A stretch of DNA of 54,775 nucleotides from Actinophytocola sp. (GTDB lineage Bacteria > Actinomycetota > Actinomycetes > Mycobacteriales > Pseudonocardiaceae). Below are positions 9,005 through 18,081 of the stretch, in pieces (positions within the stretch are counted from its first letter, which is position 1; every line of letters starts with the position of its first letter). The stretch is taken from positions 1-54,775 of the forward strand of contig WHUB01000021.1 in the NCBI GenBank assembly GCA_009377395.1. The letters are read 5' to 3'. A model generated the notes under the pieces. It was not told the origin of the DNA and did not search any database. It was given only the letters and a program-made list of their open reading frames with translations. Position numbers and translations under genes: made by a program.

Positions 9005-9757
9005 ATGCCGGACATGAGCCCCGTCGCCGTTGTCACCGGCGCCGGGTCGGGACTCGGCCGCCACATCGCCGTCGCGCTGGCGGGTGACGGCTATCGGGTC
9101 GCGCTGGTCGGACGCCGGGCCGAGGCGCTGCGCGAGACGGCGGCCGACATCGCGTCCGACCGCGCGTACGTGCTGCCGGCCGACCTCACCGATCCCGCCG
9201 TCGTCGCCGCGACCTTCGACACGGTGAGCCGCGACTGGGGCAGGGTGGACGTGCTGGTCAACAACGCCGGTACGTTCGGGCCGCCCGGCGCCGTCGACGA
9301 GATCTCGCCCGAGCAGTGGCAACAGGTCGTCGACACCAACCTCACCGGCGCCTTCCTCTGCGCGCACCACGCGGTGCGCGTGATGAAGACGCAGCAGCCG
9401 CAGGGCGGCAGGATCATCAACAACGGCTCGATCTCCGCGCACAGCCCCCGGCCCGCGAGCGTTGCCTACACCGCGACCAAGCACGCCATCACCGGGCTCA
9501 CGAAGTCGATCTCGCTCGACGGCCGTGACCACGGCATCGCGTGTGGACAGATCGACATCGGCAACGCCGCCACCGACATGACCAGCGGGATCGCCACCGG
9601 CGCGCGGCAGGCCGACGGCAGCGTGAAACCGGAGCCCACGTTCGACGCGAACCACGCCGCGCGAGCCGTGCTCTACATGGCGAACCTGCCGCCGGAAGCC
9701 AACGTGCAGTTCCTGACGATCACCGCGACGACCATGCCTTACATCGGCCGGGGGTAG
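9005..9757 (+). CDS. Short-chain dehydrogenase/reductase
   Basis: A 250-residue classical SDR. It has the cofactor motif TGAGSGLG near residue 12, NNAG at about 90, catalytic Ser in NNGSISAHS and the YxxxK motif in YTATK. The ATG at 9005 follows GAGAGGAG with 5 nt spacing. It lies 46 nt after the regulator gene on the same strand, so it may share the transcript, but a separate role is equally possible. The substrate cannot be read from the sequence; SDRs of this type often act on polyols, sugars or hydroxy acids. Confidence 0.88.
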   Translation: MPDMSPVAVVTGAGSGLGRHIAVALAGDGYRVALVGRRAEALRETAADIASDRAYVLPADLTDPAVVAATFDTVSRDWGRVDVLVNNAGTFGPPGAVDEISPEQWQQVVDTNLTGAFLCAHHAVRVMKTQQPQGGRIINNGSISAHSPRPASVAYTATKHAITGLTKSISLDGRDHGIACGQIDIGNAATDMTSGIATGARQADGSVKPEPTFDANHAARAVLYMANLPPEANVQFLTITATTMPYIGRG

Positions 9758-9761
9758 TGGT

Positions 9762-10214
9762 TCACGCCATCAGACTCGCCGCGAGGGTGGCGCCCAGCTC
9801 CCAGCAGGCTTCGAGGTCCGCCTTGGTCGGTTCGCCGGTGACGGTGACCGGCGCCGCCGACGTCTCCCACTCCAGGCCGGTGACGATTCGCTCGATGCCG
9901 CGCGTCGTGCCGGCGACATCGCTGCCGCCGTGCACGTAGTAGCTGTACGGCCTGCCCTTCGTCGCGTCCAGGCACGGGTAGTAGACGTTGTCGAAGAAAA
10001 GCTTCAAAGCGCCGGACATGTAGCCGAGGTTGGCCGTCGTGCCGAGCAGGTAGCCGTCGGCGGCGAGCACGTCGGACGGCGTCGCGCCCAGCGCCGGTGT
10101 GCGCACGACGTCGACGCCCTCGATCTCGTCCGTGGTCGCGCCGTCGACGACCGCCTCGAACATCGCCTGCACGTTCGGCGACGGCGTGTGGTGCACGATC
10201 AGCAGCGTCGGCAT
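9762..10214 (-). CDS. Flavodoxin-like / NADPH-dependent FMN reductase family protein
   Basis: A 150-residue single-domain protein with a flavodoxin-like fold. It has an N-terminal strand LLIVHHTPSPN followed by a phosphate-loop-like turn and the segment LGTTANLGYMSGALKLFFD, which matches the second FMN-contacting loop of WrbA/flavodoxin-like proteins. The ATG at 10214 was preferred over a GTG two codons upstream; neither has a clear Shine-Dalgarno sequence. It is convergent with the SDR (5 nt apart) and divergent from an alpha/beta hydrolase. It is probably a small redox protein; its partner is unknown. Confidence 0.75.
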   Translation of the reverse strand: MPTLLIVHHTPSPNVQAMFEAVVDGATTDEIEGVDVVRTPALGATPSDVLAADGYLLGTTANLGYMSGALKLFFDNVYYPCLDATKGRPYSYYVHGGSDVAGTTRGIERIVTGLEWETSAAPVTVTGEPTKADLEACWELGATLAASLMA

Positions 10215-10257
10215 GGTCACCAGGGTGCCTCATGTCGCGCGGTCGTTACCGTGAGGC

Positions 10258-11166
10258 ATGCCCGAGCCGCGAGAACTCACCGTCGAGCTGCCCGCGCTGA
10301 CCGTCGCCGCGCTGGCATGGGGGCCGGAGGACGGACCGCTGGCGCTGTGCCTGCACGGGTTCCCGGACACCGCATGGACCTGGCGCCACCTCGGCCCGGT
10401 GCTCGCCGAACGTGGCTGGCGGGTGGTCGCGCCGTTCACCCGGGGATACGCGCCGACCGGACCGGCGTCGGACGGCGACTACCGGGTGGGCGCGCTGATG
10501 ACCGACGCGCTCGACCTGGGCCGCGCCCTCGACGCCAACGCCGACGCGGTCCTCGTCGGCCACGATTGGGGCGCGGTGACCGCTTACGGCATCTCGGCCC
10601 ACGCCCCGGCAATGTTCGGCCGGGTCGTCGCCATGGCTGTGCCACCGATCGACGCCATCTCCGACACCGCCCGCGCGAACTGGCGCATTGCGGGCGCACA
10701 AGTCCTGCGTAGCTGGTACACGATGTTCAATCAGCTCCCCGCCCTGCCGGAGCGAGTCTTCGAGCCGCTGGTGCGACTGCTGTGGCGGCGCTGGTCGCCC
10801 GGCTACGACGCCACCGACGACCTCGCGTTGCTCGCCGAGGCGATGCCCGATCACGCCCACCGCAAGGCCGCGCTGACCTACTACCGGCACACGCTGCTGC
10901 CGCGCGGCACCGCGCGGCGCTACGACGCCGCCAACCGCGACTGGCTCCGCTCGCCCCGGGTGCCGACGCTCTACCTGCACGGCGCCGGCGACGGCTGCCT
11001 GAGCCCCGGCTTCGCCGAGCGCGCGGCGCAGCATCTTCCGGACGGCAGCGAGACCGGGCTGGTGGCGGACGCGGGACACTTCCTGCACCTCGAAAAGCCC
11101 GGCGAAGTCAACGCCAGGATCGCGAACTTCATCGGACACGCCGATGGGGCGCCGTCAGCGGACTGA
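10258..11166 (+). CDS. Alpha/beta hydrolase, epoxide-hydrolase-like
   Basis: A 302-residue alpha/beta hydrolase. The oxyanion-hole motif HGFPDTAW is near residue 32, the nucleophile elbow GHDWGA carries Asp rather than Ser, and the catalytic His is in DAGHFLHLE near the C-terminus. An Asp nucleophile with HGFP points to epoxide hydrolases or haloalkane dehalogenases rather than esterases. A TACCGT hexamer ends 5 nt before the ATG and no good Shine-Dalgarno is present, so the mRNA may be nearly leaderless. The substrate is unknown. Confidence 0.85.
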   Translation: MPEPRELTVELPALTVAALAWGPEDGPLALCLHGFPDTAWTWRHLGPVLAERGWRVVAPFTRGYAPTGPASDGDYRVGALMTDALDLGRALDANADAVLVGHDWGAVTAYGISAHAPAMFGRVVAMAVPPIDAISDTARANWRIAGAQVLRSWYTMFNQLPALPERVFEPLVRLLWRRWSPGYDATDDLALLAEAMPDHAHRKAALTYYRHTLLPRGTARRYDAANRDWLRSPRVPTLYLHGAGDGCLSPGFAERAAQHLPDGSETGLVADAGHFLHLEKPGEVNARIANFIGHADGAPSAD

Positions 11167-11188
11167 CGACGCCCCACCCGGTCCCCTC

Positions 11189-13105
11189 CTACCGGTCGGT
11201 CGAGAACAGGTACAGGCCGTCGTCGCGGTCGCTGCCCGCCACGATGGTCTTGCCGTTCCGGGTGAACGCCTCGACGCCCCAGAAGTCATTGCCTTCCGGC
11301 GCCAGGTACGACCCGGTCTCGACCAGCTCGCAGGTGCTGGTATCCGACGGGTCCGTGCACTGGATTTCCAGTGCCCGCATGCCACCCGAGTAGTAGGACA
11401 GGTACGCCCGGCTCGGGTCGTTCGGGTCGGTAGCCACCTCGTGCACCGACAGGTCACCGAACCCGGATGCGAACGCCGGGTCGTGCGCCTCGTCGATGGC
11501 GTAGGTGTCCAGATCCTGGTTGGTCGCGGCGTCGAACAGGTGGACGTAGCCCCAGCCGTCGAAGATGGCATCGACGTCCACCTCGTGCCCGACCTGGCCG
11601 AGCGCCGGGTTGGCCTCCGGATAGCTGCCGGACACGCTGTCGAACAGCTTGTGGAAGGCGTTGTGCGTGGTGCACACGCCGACCACCGGTTGGGTGAAGG
11701 CGCCCGAGCCGCAGAACGGCGCGTCGGGACTCGCCGCCTCGCCGGCGTGGTGGTTGACGAACACGACCGCGTCATAGCCAGCCGCGATGGCTTGGTCGGC
11801 CTTCTGACCCGGGAAGCACGGGGCCTCCGGCGCGCTCGGGTCGCCGACCGGGCCGCGCTGCACGACCGCGATGAGCTCCTCGCCCGGGTCAAGCGACACC
11901 CCGGCGCTGCTCGCGGGCGGAACCGGCGCGGAGTCCGGGCAGGCGTAGCCGACGTAGACGGTCGGGCCGTTGAGACGCCGGTCCGGAAGCTCCGTCGCCG
12001 GCGCGGCCCCGCCGACTGCCACCGAGGGGTACACGCCCGCGTTGGGGCCGGTGGCGATGAGGAAGTCGCCGACCGCGAACGGCGCGAAGTCCTCGTCGGT
12101 GCCGACGAAGAACCGGTTGTCGGCGGTGAACTCGGCCTGGTGGGCGTTGCCCTCCGGCGGCAGCGAGCGGCTCTCGGCAGGCACCTGGGTGTTGGATGGG
12201 TCGGCCAGCTCGGGGTCGATCGCCGCGTAGTCGGTGTCACCGAGGAACTGGGCGCTCCTCGGGTTGGTGACGTCGAGCTGGACGAAGCCGCCGTCCCAGT
12301 ACGAGACGAGCATGATCCACCGGCCCTCGATCTTCTTGACGACCATGTCGTGGATGAACGAGCTGGTCAGCCCGATCTCCGGCTGATCGACGTCGTGGTC
12401 GTTCAGGTCGTACTCGGCGATGAGGCGGGGCCGCTTCGGGTTGGTGATGTCGAGGATGTCGACGTCGGGGAACTCAAGGTTGTCCACGATGACCGTATAG
12501 GCCTTGTCGCCGGCGTCCCAGGCGAACGCGCTGTGGATGTCGTTCGAGTCGGCGAAGCCGCGGTCGCCGAAGTGCTCCGACAGCTTCCTCGGCTTCAGCG
12601 GGTTGGAGACGTCGTACAGCGACACGCCGCCCTTGCCCTGCGGGCCGCACTGCTCGTTGTTGGTCACCAGCATGGTGCCGTTGAAGAACCTGGTCGACAC
12701 GTTCAATGCCTGCACACCCTCGCCGGGACGGCTGTCCTGCGAGTGCGGGATGAAGCCGACGCGTCGTGGGTTCTCCAGGTCGGCGATGTCGACGACGAAG
12801 ACGCCCGCGTCGGGATCGGTGATGCCGCCGGCCTCGGAGTTGGTGGCGCAGGTGGGTTTGCCCCAGTGCGCCAGGTAGGCGTGGGTGCCGCGCGGGTCGA
12901 CGCCCACGTCGGCGATGATGTCGTCACCGTCGGTCAGGTCGGCCTTGCCCAGTAGTTGGAGGTCGCCTTCCGCGCCGGTGCCAAGCAGGTGTCCGTCAGG
13001 TGTGCCGTGCTGGTCCGGGTGCGCTTGTGCCGCCACCCCGGTAAAGCCCCACGCCACCGCAAGGGTCGCGGCGACGAGTGCGGTCTTCGCACGTCCTCGC
13101 TTCAT
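11189..13105 (-). CDS. Secreted LVIVD-repeat protein with inserted PA domain
   Basis: A 638-residue protein with a Sec-type signal peptide of about 28 residues ending in VAAQA. The mature part has LVIVD-type beta-propeller repeats, seen as recurring strands such as GVFVVDIADLENPRR, GVSLYDVSNPLKPRK and DVDILDITNPKRPRL. Between about residues 380 and 500 a protease-associated (PA)-like segment interrupts the propeller (VVQRGPVG, GYDAVVFVNH). GAGGAG precedes the ATG. It is probably an extracellular or cell-wall protein. Cys pairs in the PA part and the C-terminal repeats suggest disulfides. The function is unknown; PA domains generally mediate protein interaction or substrate access. Confidence 0.82.
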   Translation of the reverse strand: MKRGRAKTALVAATLAVAWGFTGVAAQAHPDQHGTPDGHLLGTGAEGDLQLLGKADLTDGDDIIADVGVDPRGTHAYLAHWGKPTCATNSEAGGITDPDAGVFVVDIADLENPRRVGFIPHSQDSRPGEGVQALNVSTRFFNGTMLVTNNEQCGPQGKGGVSLYDVSNPLKPRKLSEHFGDRGFADSNDIHSAFAWDAGDKAYTVIVDNLEFPDVDILDITNPKRPRLIAEYDLNDHDVDQPEIGLTSSFIHDMVVKKIEGRWIMLVSYWDGGFVQLDVTNPRSAQFLGDTDYAAIDPELADPSNTQVPAESRSLPPEGNAHQAEFTADNRFFVGTDEDFAPFAVGDFLIATGPNAGVYPSVAVGGAAPATELPDRRLNGPTVYVGYACPDSAPVPPASSAGVSLDPGEELIAVVQRGPVGDPSAPEAPCFPGQKADQAIAAGYDAVVFVNHHAGEAASPDAPFCGSGAFTQPVVGVCTTHNAFHKLFDSVSGSYPEANPALGQVGHEVDVDAIFDGWGYVHLFDAATNQDLDTYAIDEAHDPAFASGFGDLSVHEVATDPNDPSRAYLSYYSGGMRALEIQCTDPSDTSTCELVETGSYLAPEGNDFWGVEAFTRNGKTIVAGSDRDDGLYLFSTDR

Positions 13106-13186
13106 CGTTTCTCCTCGATACTCACAGTTGTGTCCCCTGCGAGATATTCGATGAAGACGTGACGGAGGTTACGTTTCCGCCGATCG

Positions 13187-14788
13187 TCAGCCGAGCAGCT
13201 CCGTGACGTCGGCGCGCAACCGGTCGAAGACGTCGTCCGCGTCGCCGGCCCCGGCGGGCCGGACCACCTGGAGGTACGCCTTGAGCTTCGGTTCCGTGCC
13301 GGACGGCCGCACCACCACCCGGACGCCGTCGCCGGCGAGCCGGAGCACGTCCGCATCCGGCAGCAGATCCTCAGCCACGACCGGCACCCCGGCGAGCGTG
13401 GCCGGCGGCTCGGCCCGCAGCCGCGCCATCAGCGTGCCGATGACACCGAGGTCGGTCACCCGGATCGAGACCTGGCCGGTCAGGTGCACGCCGTGCGCCC
13501 GGTCCAGCTCGGCGAGCGCGTCGGTCACCGACGAGCCGGCCGCCTTGCGGCTCGCGGCGAGGTCGGCGGCGAGCACGGCGGCGGAGATGCCGTCCTTGTC
13601 CCGCACCGACTCGGGGTCGACGCACAGCCCGAGCGCCTCCTCGCAGGCGTACACCAGGCCGTCCCCGGCGCGGACCAGCCACTTGAAGCCGGTCAGCGTC
13701 TCCGCGTAGCGGGCGTCGTGTGCCGCCGCGATCGAGGCCGGCATCGACGACGACACGATTGTGGTCGACACCAGCGGCTCGGGGTGCGCCGCGCGGTCCA
13801 GCGTGGCGAGCACGTACTCGCCGAGCAGCGCGCCGGTCTCGTCGCCGCGCAGCATCCGGAACCGTCCGCCGTCGCGGACGCCGATGGCGCAGCGGTCGGC
13901 ATCGGGGTCGAGCGCGACCGCCAGGTCGGCGTCGGCCTTGTCCGCGAGCGCCAGCAGCGCGTCGCACGCGCCCGGCTCCTCGGGATTGGGAAACGCCATG
14001 CCGCCGAAGTCCGGATCCGGCTCGAACTGCTCGGCCACCACGACGACGTCGGTGAAACCTGCCAGCCGCAGAGCGTCGAGCGCCACCTGGCCGCCCACGC
14101 CGTGCAGCGGCGTCAGCGCGATTCGCAGGTCCCGCGCGGTGCCACGCGGCAGCGAGGCTGCCCGGTCGAGGTAGCGCCGCAGCATGTCGTCCGGCAGCCG
14201 GAGCCAGGTGTCCGCGCGGGGGACCGCGACAGCGGCGGGCGCCGCCGCGATGGCGGTCTCGATGTCGGTGTCGGCGGGCGGCACGATCTGCGCGCCGGTG
14301 TGGTCGTAGAGCTTGTAGCCGTTGTCCGGTGCGGGATTGTGCGACGCGGTGAGCTGGATGCCCGCCGCCGCGCCCAGCTCGCGCACCGCGTACGCGAGCA
14401 CCGGCGTCGGCAGCGGTTCGGCGAACACGCGGACGTCGAAACCGGCGGCGGCCAGCACTCCGGCCGCGTCGGCGGCGAAGGTGTCCGAGCCGTGCCGGGC
14501 GTCCCTGCCGATCAGCACGATGCCGCCGTCAGGCAGCCAGCGCGCCACGCCGGAGGTCGTGCGCACCACCACCGCGCGGTTCATCCCGTTCGGCCCGGCC
14601 CGCACCGGCCCGCGCAGCCCGGCCGTGCCGAACCGGAGCTGACCCGCCATCCGATCGGCGAGGTCGGCGGCGGCGTCGGCGTCGCCCGCGAGTGCGGCGG
14701 CGAGCACCGCCTGCAGTTCGTCGCGATCGGACGCGTCGACGTCGTCGGCGATCCAGCGCAGCGCGGCGTCCCGTAGCGCCGGGTCCAT
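13187..14788 (-). CDS. pmmB: Phosphomannomutase/phosphoglucomutase family protein
   Basis: A 533-residue alpha-D-phosphohexomutase. The phosphoserine loop is TASHNP near residue 150, the Mg-binding loop is DPDADRC, the sugar-specificity loop lies around GDETGALLGEY and the phosphate-binding loop is RPSGTEPK. It interconverts hexose 1- and 6-phosphates, supplying precursors for cell-wall polysaccharides; some relatives act on pentoses. Its ATG overlaps the stop of the purine nucleoside phosphorylase (ATGA at 14788), indicating translational coupling. A pmmB-deoD pair is also found, as I recall, in M. tuberculosis (Rv3308-Rv3307). Confidence 0.9.
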   Translation of the reverse strand: MDPALRDAALRWIADDVDASDRDELQAVLAAALAGDADAAADLADRMAGQLRFGTAGLRGPVRAGPNGMNRAVVVRTTSGVARWLPDGGIVLIGRDARHGSDTFAADAAGVLAAAGFDVRVFAEPLPTPVLAYAVRELGAAAGIQLTASHNPAPDNGYKLYDHTGAQIVPPADTDIETAIAAAPAAVAVPRADTWLRLPDDMLRRYLDRAASLPRGTARDLRIALTPLHGVGGQVALDALRLAGFTDVVVVAEQFEPDPDFGGMAFPNPEEPGACDALLALADKADADLAVALDPDADRCAIGVRDGGRFRMLRGDETGALLGEYVLATLDRAAHPEPLVSTTIVSSSMPASIAAAHDARYAETLTGFKWLVRAGDGLVYACEEALGLCVDPESVRDKDGISAAVLAADLAASRKAAGSSVTDALAELDRAHGVHLTGQVSIRVTDLGVIGTLMARLRAEPPATLAGVPVVAEDLLPDADVLRLAGDGVRVVVRPSGTEPKLKAYLQVVRPAGAGDADDVFDRLRADVTELLG

Positions 14789-15576
14789 CAGGCCCGCGCC
14801 ATGAGGTCCCGCAACAGCGTGCCCGCCCGCGTCGCGGCCGCCCGCCCCGCCGCGAGGACCTCCTCGTGGTTGAGCGGCTGCCCGGACAGCCCCGCCGCCA
14901 GGTTGGTGACGAGCGACAGCCCGAACACCTCGACGCCGAGCGCGCGGGCCTGGATCGCTTCCAGCACGGTGGACATGCCGACCAGGTCGGCGCCGAGGGT
15001 GCGGAGCATCCTGATCTCGGCGGGGGTCTCGAAGTGCGGCCCGTGCAGGCCGGCGTAGACGCCCTCGGCGAGCTCGGGGTCGATCTCCCGCGCGATGTGG
15101 CGGAGCCGGGGCGAGTACAGGTCGGTCAGGTCGACGAACGTCGCTCCGACCAGTGGCGACAGCCCGGTCATGTTGAGGTGGTCGCTGATCAGCACCGGCT
15201 GGCCGACCCGGAAGCCGTCGCGCAGTCCGCCGGCCGCGTTGGTCAGCAGCACCGCCTTCGCGCCCGCTGCGGCTATGGTGCGTATCCCGTGCACCACGGC
15301 GTCGACCCCGAGACCCTCGTAGATGTGGCTGCGGCCGAGCAGCACCAGCGCCCGCTTGTCGCCGACGCGGACCGACCGGATGGTGCCGCCGTGGCCCTCG
15401 GCGGCCGGTTTGGCGAACCCGGGCAGGTCGCCGAGGTCGAGCTCGGCGTCGGGTGTAGCGATCACGTCGGCGGCGGTGCGCCAGCCGGAGCCGAGCACCA
15501 GCGCGATGTCATGGCCGCCGACCCTGGTGTGCTCGGCGATGGCGGCGGCCGCGTCCGCAGCAAGATCAGCAGTCAC
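14788..15576 (-). CDS. deoD: Purine nucleoside phosphorylase
   Basis: A 262-residue trimeric-type PNP. It carries LVLGSGW near the N-terminus, the GRSHIYEG phosphate/ribose motif, LLTNAAGGL and the purine-site residues GPHFETPAE and GMSTVLE. It cleaves purine nucleosides with phosphate to the base and ribose 1-phosphate; the adjacent phosphosugar mutase could then process the sugar phosphate. The GTG start has no Shine-Dalgarno but lies 7 nt after a TAGGCT hexamer, so translation is probably leaderless. Confidence 0.93.
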   Translation of the reverse strand: MTADLAADAAAAIAEHTRVGGHDIALVLGSGWRTAADVIATPDAELDLGDLPGFAKPAAEGHGGTIRSVRVGDKRALVLLGRSHIYEGLGVDAVVHGIRTIAAAGAKAVLLTNAAGGLRDGFRVGQPVLISDHLNMTGLSPLVGATFVDLTDLYSPRLRHIAREIDPELAEGVYAGLHGPHFETPAEIRMLRTLGADLVGMSTVLEAIQARALGVEVFGLSLVTNLAAGLSGQPLNHEEVLAAGRAAATRAGTLLRDLMARA

Positions 15577-15583
15577 GCCGCAA

Positions 15584-15589
15584 AGCCTA
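15584..15589 (-). promoter_or_regulatory. -10 box of deoD, leaderless type
   Basis: TAGGCT on the minus strand lies 7 nt before the GTG start at 15576, with no Shine-Dalgarno sequence in between. This spacing puts the transcription start at or next to the start codon. Confidence 0.55.
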
Positions 15590-15629
15590 TTGGGTCGTCG
15601 CCGAGCGGGCGAGGATGTCGGTCCGCGCT

Positions 15630-15709
15630 CGTACGATCACGCCGCTGAAGCAAGACAGAGCCCCGGCGACATGGCCAGGGGCCAGGGGTCATCCGGGGCT
15701 ATTCGTACG
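15630..15709 (+). ncRNA. Candidate structured RNA upstream of Abi-like gene
   Basis: An extended hairpin lies between the divergent deoD and Abi-like genes. AGCCCCGG (15659-15666) pairs with CCGGGGCT (15693-15700). Inside it GAC pairs with GTC, then TGGCC (15672-15676) pairs with GGCCA (15680-15684) around a 3-nt loop. An outer CGTACGA/TCGTACG pairing (15630-15636 with 15703-15709) is possible. Neither neighbour ends here, so it is not an ordinary terminator. Abi_2/AbiF-type genes are known to be preceded by a conserved RNA (the abiF RNA motif), which makes a regulatory or antitoxin RNA plausible. Strand and extent are inferred. Confidence 0.35.
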
Positions 15710-15744
15710 TGAGTGTAACAGCATGTATGGGAAACGGGGTAGCG

Positions 15745-16336
15745 ATGATCGAGGACGGAGCGTGGGTCGAGTCGTGGCTGTCTGCCCCACGGTTCGCGGT
15801 GTATCTCGCCGCTGCGGATGGCGATCGGCTCCGCGCCCTCCGCCTCTACGAGTGGAACGCCGCCGTCTCCGCCGCGCTGCAAGACGACCTGTCACACCTG
15901 GAAGTCGGCCTGCGGAACGCCTACGACCGCGCGCTCTGCGATGCCAGGGACGATCGGGAACGGCACTGGGTGTTCGACGCCGACCGGCTGTTCCCTCCGG
16001 CATGGCAGAAAGCCGCCAACGGTGTCCGCTACGACGCCAACAAGACCACCCGCAAGCTGCTCGCCAACGCCATCCGCACGGCGGCCGGCTCGACTCCACA
16101 GAGCGTTCCGGCCGGGCGTCGCCCGCCGCGCGATCGACGAGCCGATCAAGCGATTGCACTGGCTCCGCAACCGGGTCGCCCACCACGAGCCACTGCTCGG
16201 GATCGACCTGCTCGCTCGATGTGACGACGTGCTGGCGCTCGCCGGGTTCATTCTTCCCGAACTGCGGTCCTACATCGCCGCTACCAGCGCCTGCTCGATG
16301 CTGCTCACGCGGTGGGAGCGTGTCAGCCGACCTTGA
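15745..16336 (+). pseudogene. Abi-like HEPN-domain protein, frameshifted with internal deletion
   Basis: The first part reads from the ATG at 15745 to about 16095 in one frame (SWLSAPRFAVYLAA, LSHLEVGLRNAYDRAL). The homologous C-terminal part continues in the +1 frame from about 16095 to the TGA at 16336 (FRPGVARRAIDEPIKRLH, then LRNRVAHHEPLL). RNRVAHH is the RxxxxH-type RNase motif of HEPN/Abi_2 proteins. Between the two parts the usual segment of about 30 residues with a GFWRYL-like core is missing, so a deletion not divisible by three probably occurred. Family members act in abortive infection as RNA-cutting toxins. The 3' end overlaps the convergent kinase gene by 14 nt. The product is presumably inactive. 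Confidence 0.72.
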
Positions 16337-18044
16337 ATGTGGGCGCGATGGGGTCGAACATCGCGATCTGGCCCCGCGACTCCTGCTCGGTCGGCACCGT
16401 CAGCTGCACCACCCACAGGCTCGAGCCGGACCGGCTGAGGCGGGCGAACGTGGTCCGCCCTATGACCTCGCCAGGCTGCGCGGTGGCAGACTCCGGCTTC
16501 GACCGCAGCGGGGTGGTCCTGGTTTCGATCGTGCGGTAGGTGAGGGTGTCCTCGGTGCGGTCGGCGAGCACGAAGTTCGGCGCCGGCCAGAACGACCGCA
16601 GCCCCTCCAGGTAGCCGCCGACGTCCTTGCCGGGGAAGTACCCGGGGAACCGCTCGACCGCGAGCATGAAGTGGCCGTTGGGCGAGACGAACTGCACCAG
16701 CGTGCTCGCCGGCAGCGTGCCTGCCGGTTGCTGCGTGACGAACCGGGTCCACCCGGCGGGGACGTCGATCTGGAACTGCCCGCCGGTGTCGCCGGTGAGG
16801 AAGCTCGCGTCGCCGCGCTGCGTGACGAGCGGCCCGATCGCGCCGGGTCCGCTGCCGAGGTGGCGCTCCGCGGCAGCGGGCAGCACGTCCCTCCCGGCGA
16901 CGCCACGGGTGAGCGCGAACCCTCCCCCAGTCGCGAGTAGGAACACGACGACGGTGAGCACGGCGAACAGCGCGACGTGCCACGGCCGCGGCTGCTCGCC
17001 CCCGCGCGCCGAGCGGCCGAATGGCAGCGGGCCGGGGTCGGCGGCCAGCGGGGCGGTCGTGCCGGTGGCAGGCGGCTGCGCCGCGACCTCGGTCTCGTCG
17101 TCCGCTGCTTCCGGTTCGCCGTCCCCGGCGTCAGAGGCGTCGAACAGCGCGGGGTCGAACAGCGGCCTGCCCGGCTGCGGGCGCAGGTCGAACAGCGTGT
17201 CGCGCACCGTGGCCAGGTCCGGTCGCAGCTCGGGGTCCTTCGACATCAGGCCGCTGATCAGCGAGGCGAGCGGACCGGGTGACGGCTGCGGCACCTCGCC
17301 GTGCACGACGGCGGACGCCGTGGCGAGCGGGTCGCCGTCGGCGTCGTAGGGAGGCTCGCCCTCGAGCGCGGTGAACAGCGTCGCGCCGAGCCCCCACAGG
17401 TCGGCGGCCGGGCTGACCTTCCTCCCGGAGGCGAGTTCCGGCGCCATGTACGCGGGCGAGCCGAGCATCAGGCCGGACTTCGTCAGCGTGATGTCGGAGA
17501 CGTTGCGGGCGATGCCGAAGTCGGTCAGCTTGATCCGGCCGTCCCGCGCCACCAGCACGTTCCCCGGCTTGACGTCGCGGTGCGTGATCCCGGCGTTGTG
17601 CGCGGCCTCCAGCGCGGCGGCCACCGCGTCACCGACCTCGGCAGCCTGTTCGAGGCTGAGTGGGCCGCTGCCTGCGATCAGCCCGGCGAGGTTGCGGGCG
17701 TTCAGCAGCTCCATCACGACGAACGGCTCGCCGTCCTCGCGCACCACGTCGTACAGCGTGATCACGTTCGGGTGAGACAGCGACGCGATGGCGCGGGCCT
17801 CCCGCAGCGCCCGCTCCCGCTGCTCCTCGGCCTGCGCGGCGGGGAAGCCGGGCGGCAGCCTGATCCCCTTCACCGCGACGGGCCGGTGCAGGAACTCGTC
17901 GTAGCCCGCCCACACGGTGCCCATCGACCCGGCACCGAGCTCGTCGCGAAGCCGATAGCGGCCCGCGACGAGGCGTTGCTCGTCGTCGGAACGGTCCCCG
18001 GTTGCTGCCACGGTGTCATTCTCACCGACGGCGACCAACTTCAC
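16323..18044 (-). CDS. Membrane Ser/Thr protein kinase
   Basis: A 573-residue kinase. The N-terminal catalytic domain (about residues 28-290) has the glycine loop GAGSMGTVW, VAVK, HRDVKPGN, the DFG motif in LTDFGIAR and APE in AYMAPE. An acidic/Pro-rich linker leads to one membrane helix (about 395-418, ALFAVLTVVVFLLATGGGFAL region). An extracellular domain of about 150 residues follows without PASTA repeats. GTG at 18044 was chosen for a GAGGG 7 nt upstream; a GTG 11 codons later is possible. It is divergent from mutA, with only 37 nt between them. The sensor domain is unassigned; the ligand is unknown. Confidence 0.9.
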   Translation of the reverse strand: MKLVAVGENDTVAATGDRSDDEQRLVAGRYRLRDELGAGSMGTVWAGYDEFLHRPVAVKGIRLPPGFPAAQAEEQRERALREARAIASLSHPNVITLYDVVREDGEPFVVMELLNARNLAGLIAGSGPLSLEQAAEVGDAVAAALEAAHNAGITHRDVKPGNVLVARDGRIKLTDFGIARNVSDITLTKSGLMLGSPAYMAPELASGRKVSPAADLWGLGATLFTALEGEPPYDADGDPLATASAVVHGEVPQPSPGPLASLISGLMSKDPELRPDLATVRDTLFDLRPQPGRPLFDPALFDASDAGDGEPEAADDETEVAAQPPATGTTAPLAADPGPLPFGRSARGGEQPRPWHVALFAVLTVVVFLLATGGGFALTRGVAGRDVLPAAAERHLGSGPGAIGPLVTQRGDASFLTGDTGGQFQIDVPAGWTRFVTQQPAGTLPASTLVQFVSPNGHFMLAVERFPGYFPGKDVGGYLEGLRSFWPAPNFVLADRTEDTLTYRTIETRTTPLRSKPESATAQPGEVIGRTTFARLSRSGSSLWVVQLTVPTEQESRGQIAMFDPIAPTFKVG

Positions 18045-18067
18045 ATGATCGCCCTCGCCACAGCCCT

Positions 18068-18073
18068 TAGCAT
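18068..18073 (+). promoter_or_regulatory. -10 box of mutA, near-leaderless
   Basis: TAGCAT ends 8 nt before the mutA ATG at 18082. Only a weak TAGG is available as a ribosome site, so the mutAB-meaB transcript is probably leaderless or nearly so. The 37-nt gap also leaves no room for a cobalamin riboswitch. Confidence 0.5.
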
Positions 18074-18081
18074 GGCTAGGT

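Noticed and set aside
15659..15700. Hairpin as intrinsic terminator
   Set aside because: Both flanking genes start here and point away, so nothing ends at this position; no T-run follows.
18045..18081. Cobalamin riboswitch upstream of mutAB
   Set aside because: The gap to the divergent kinase gene is 37 nt, too short for the element.
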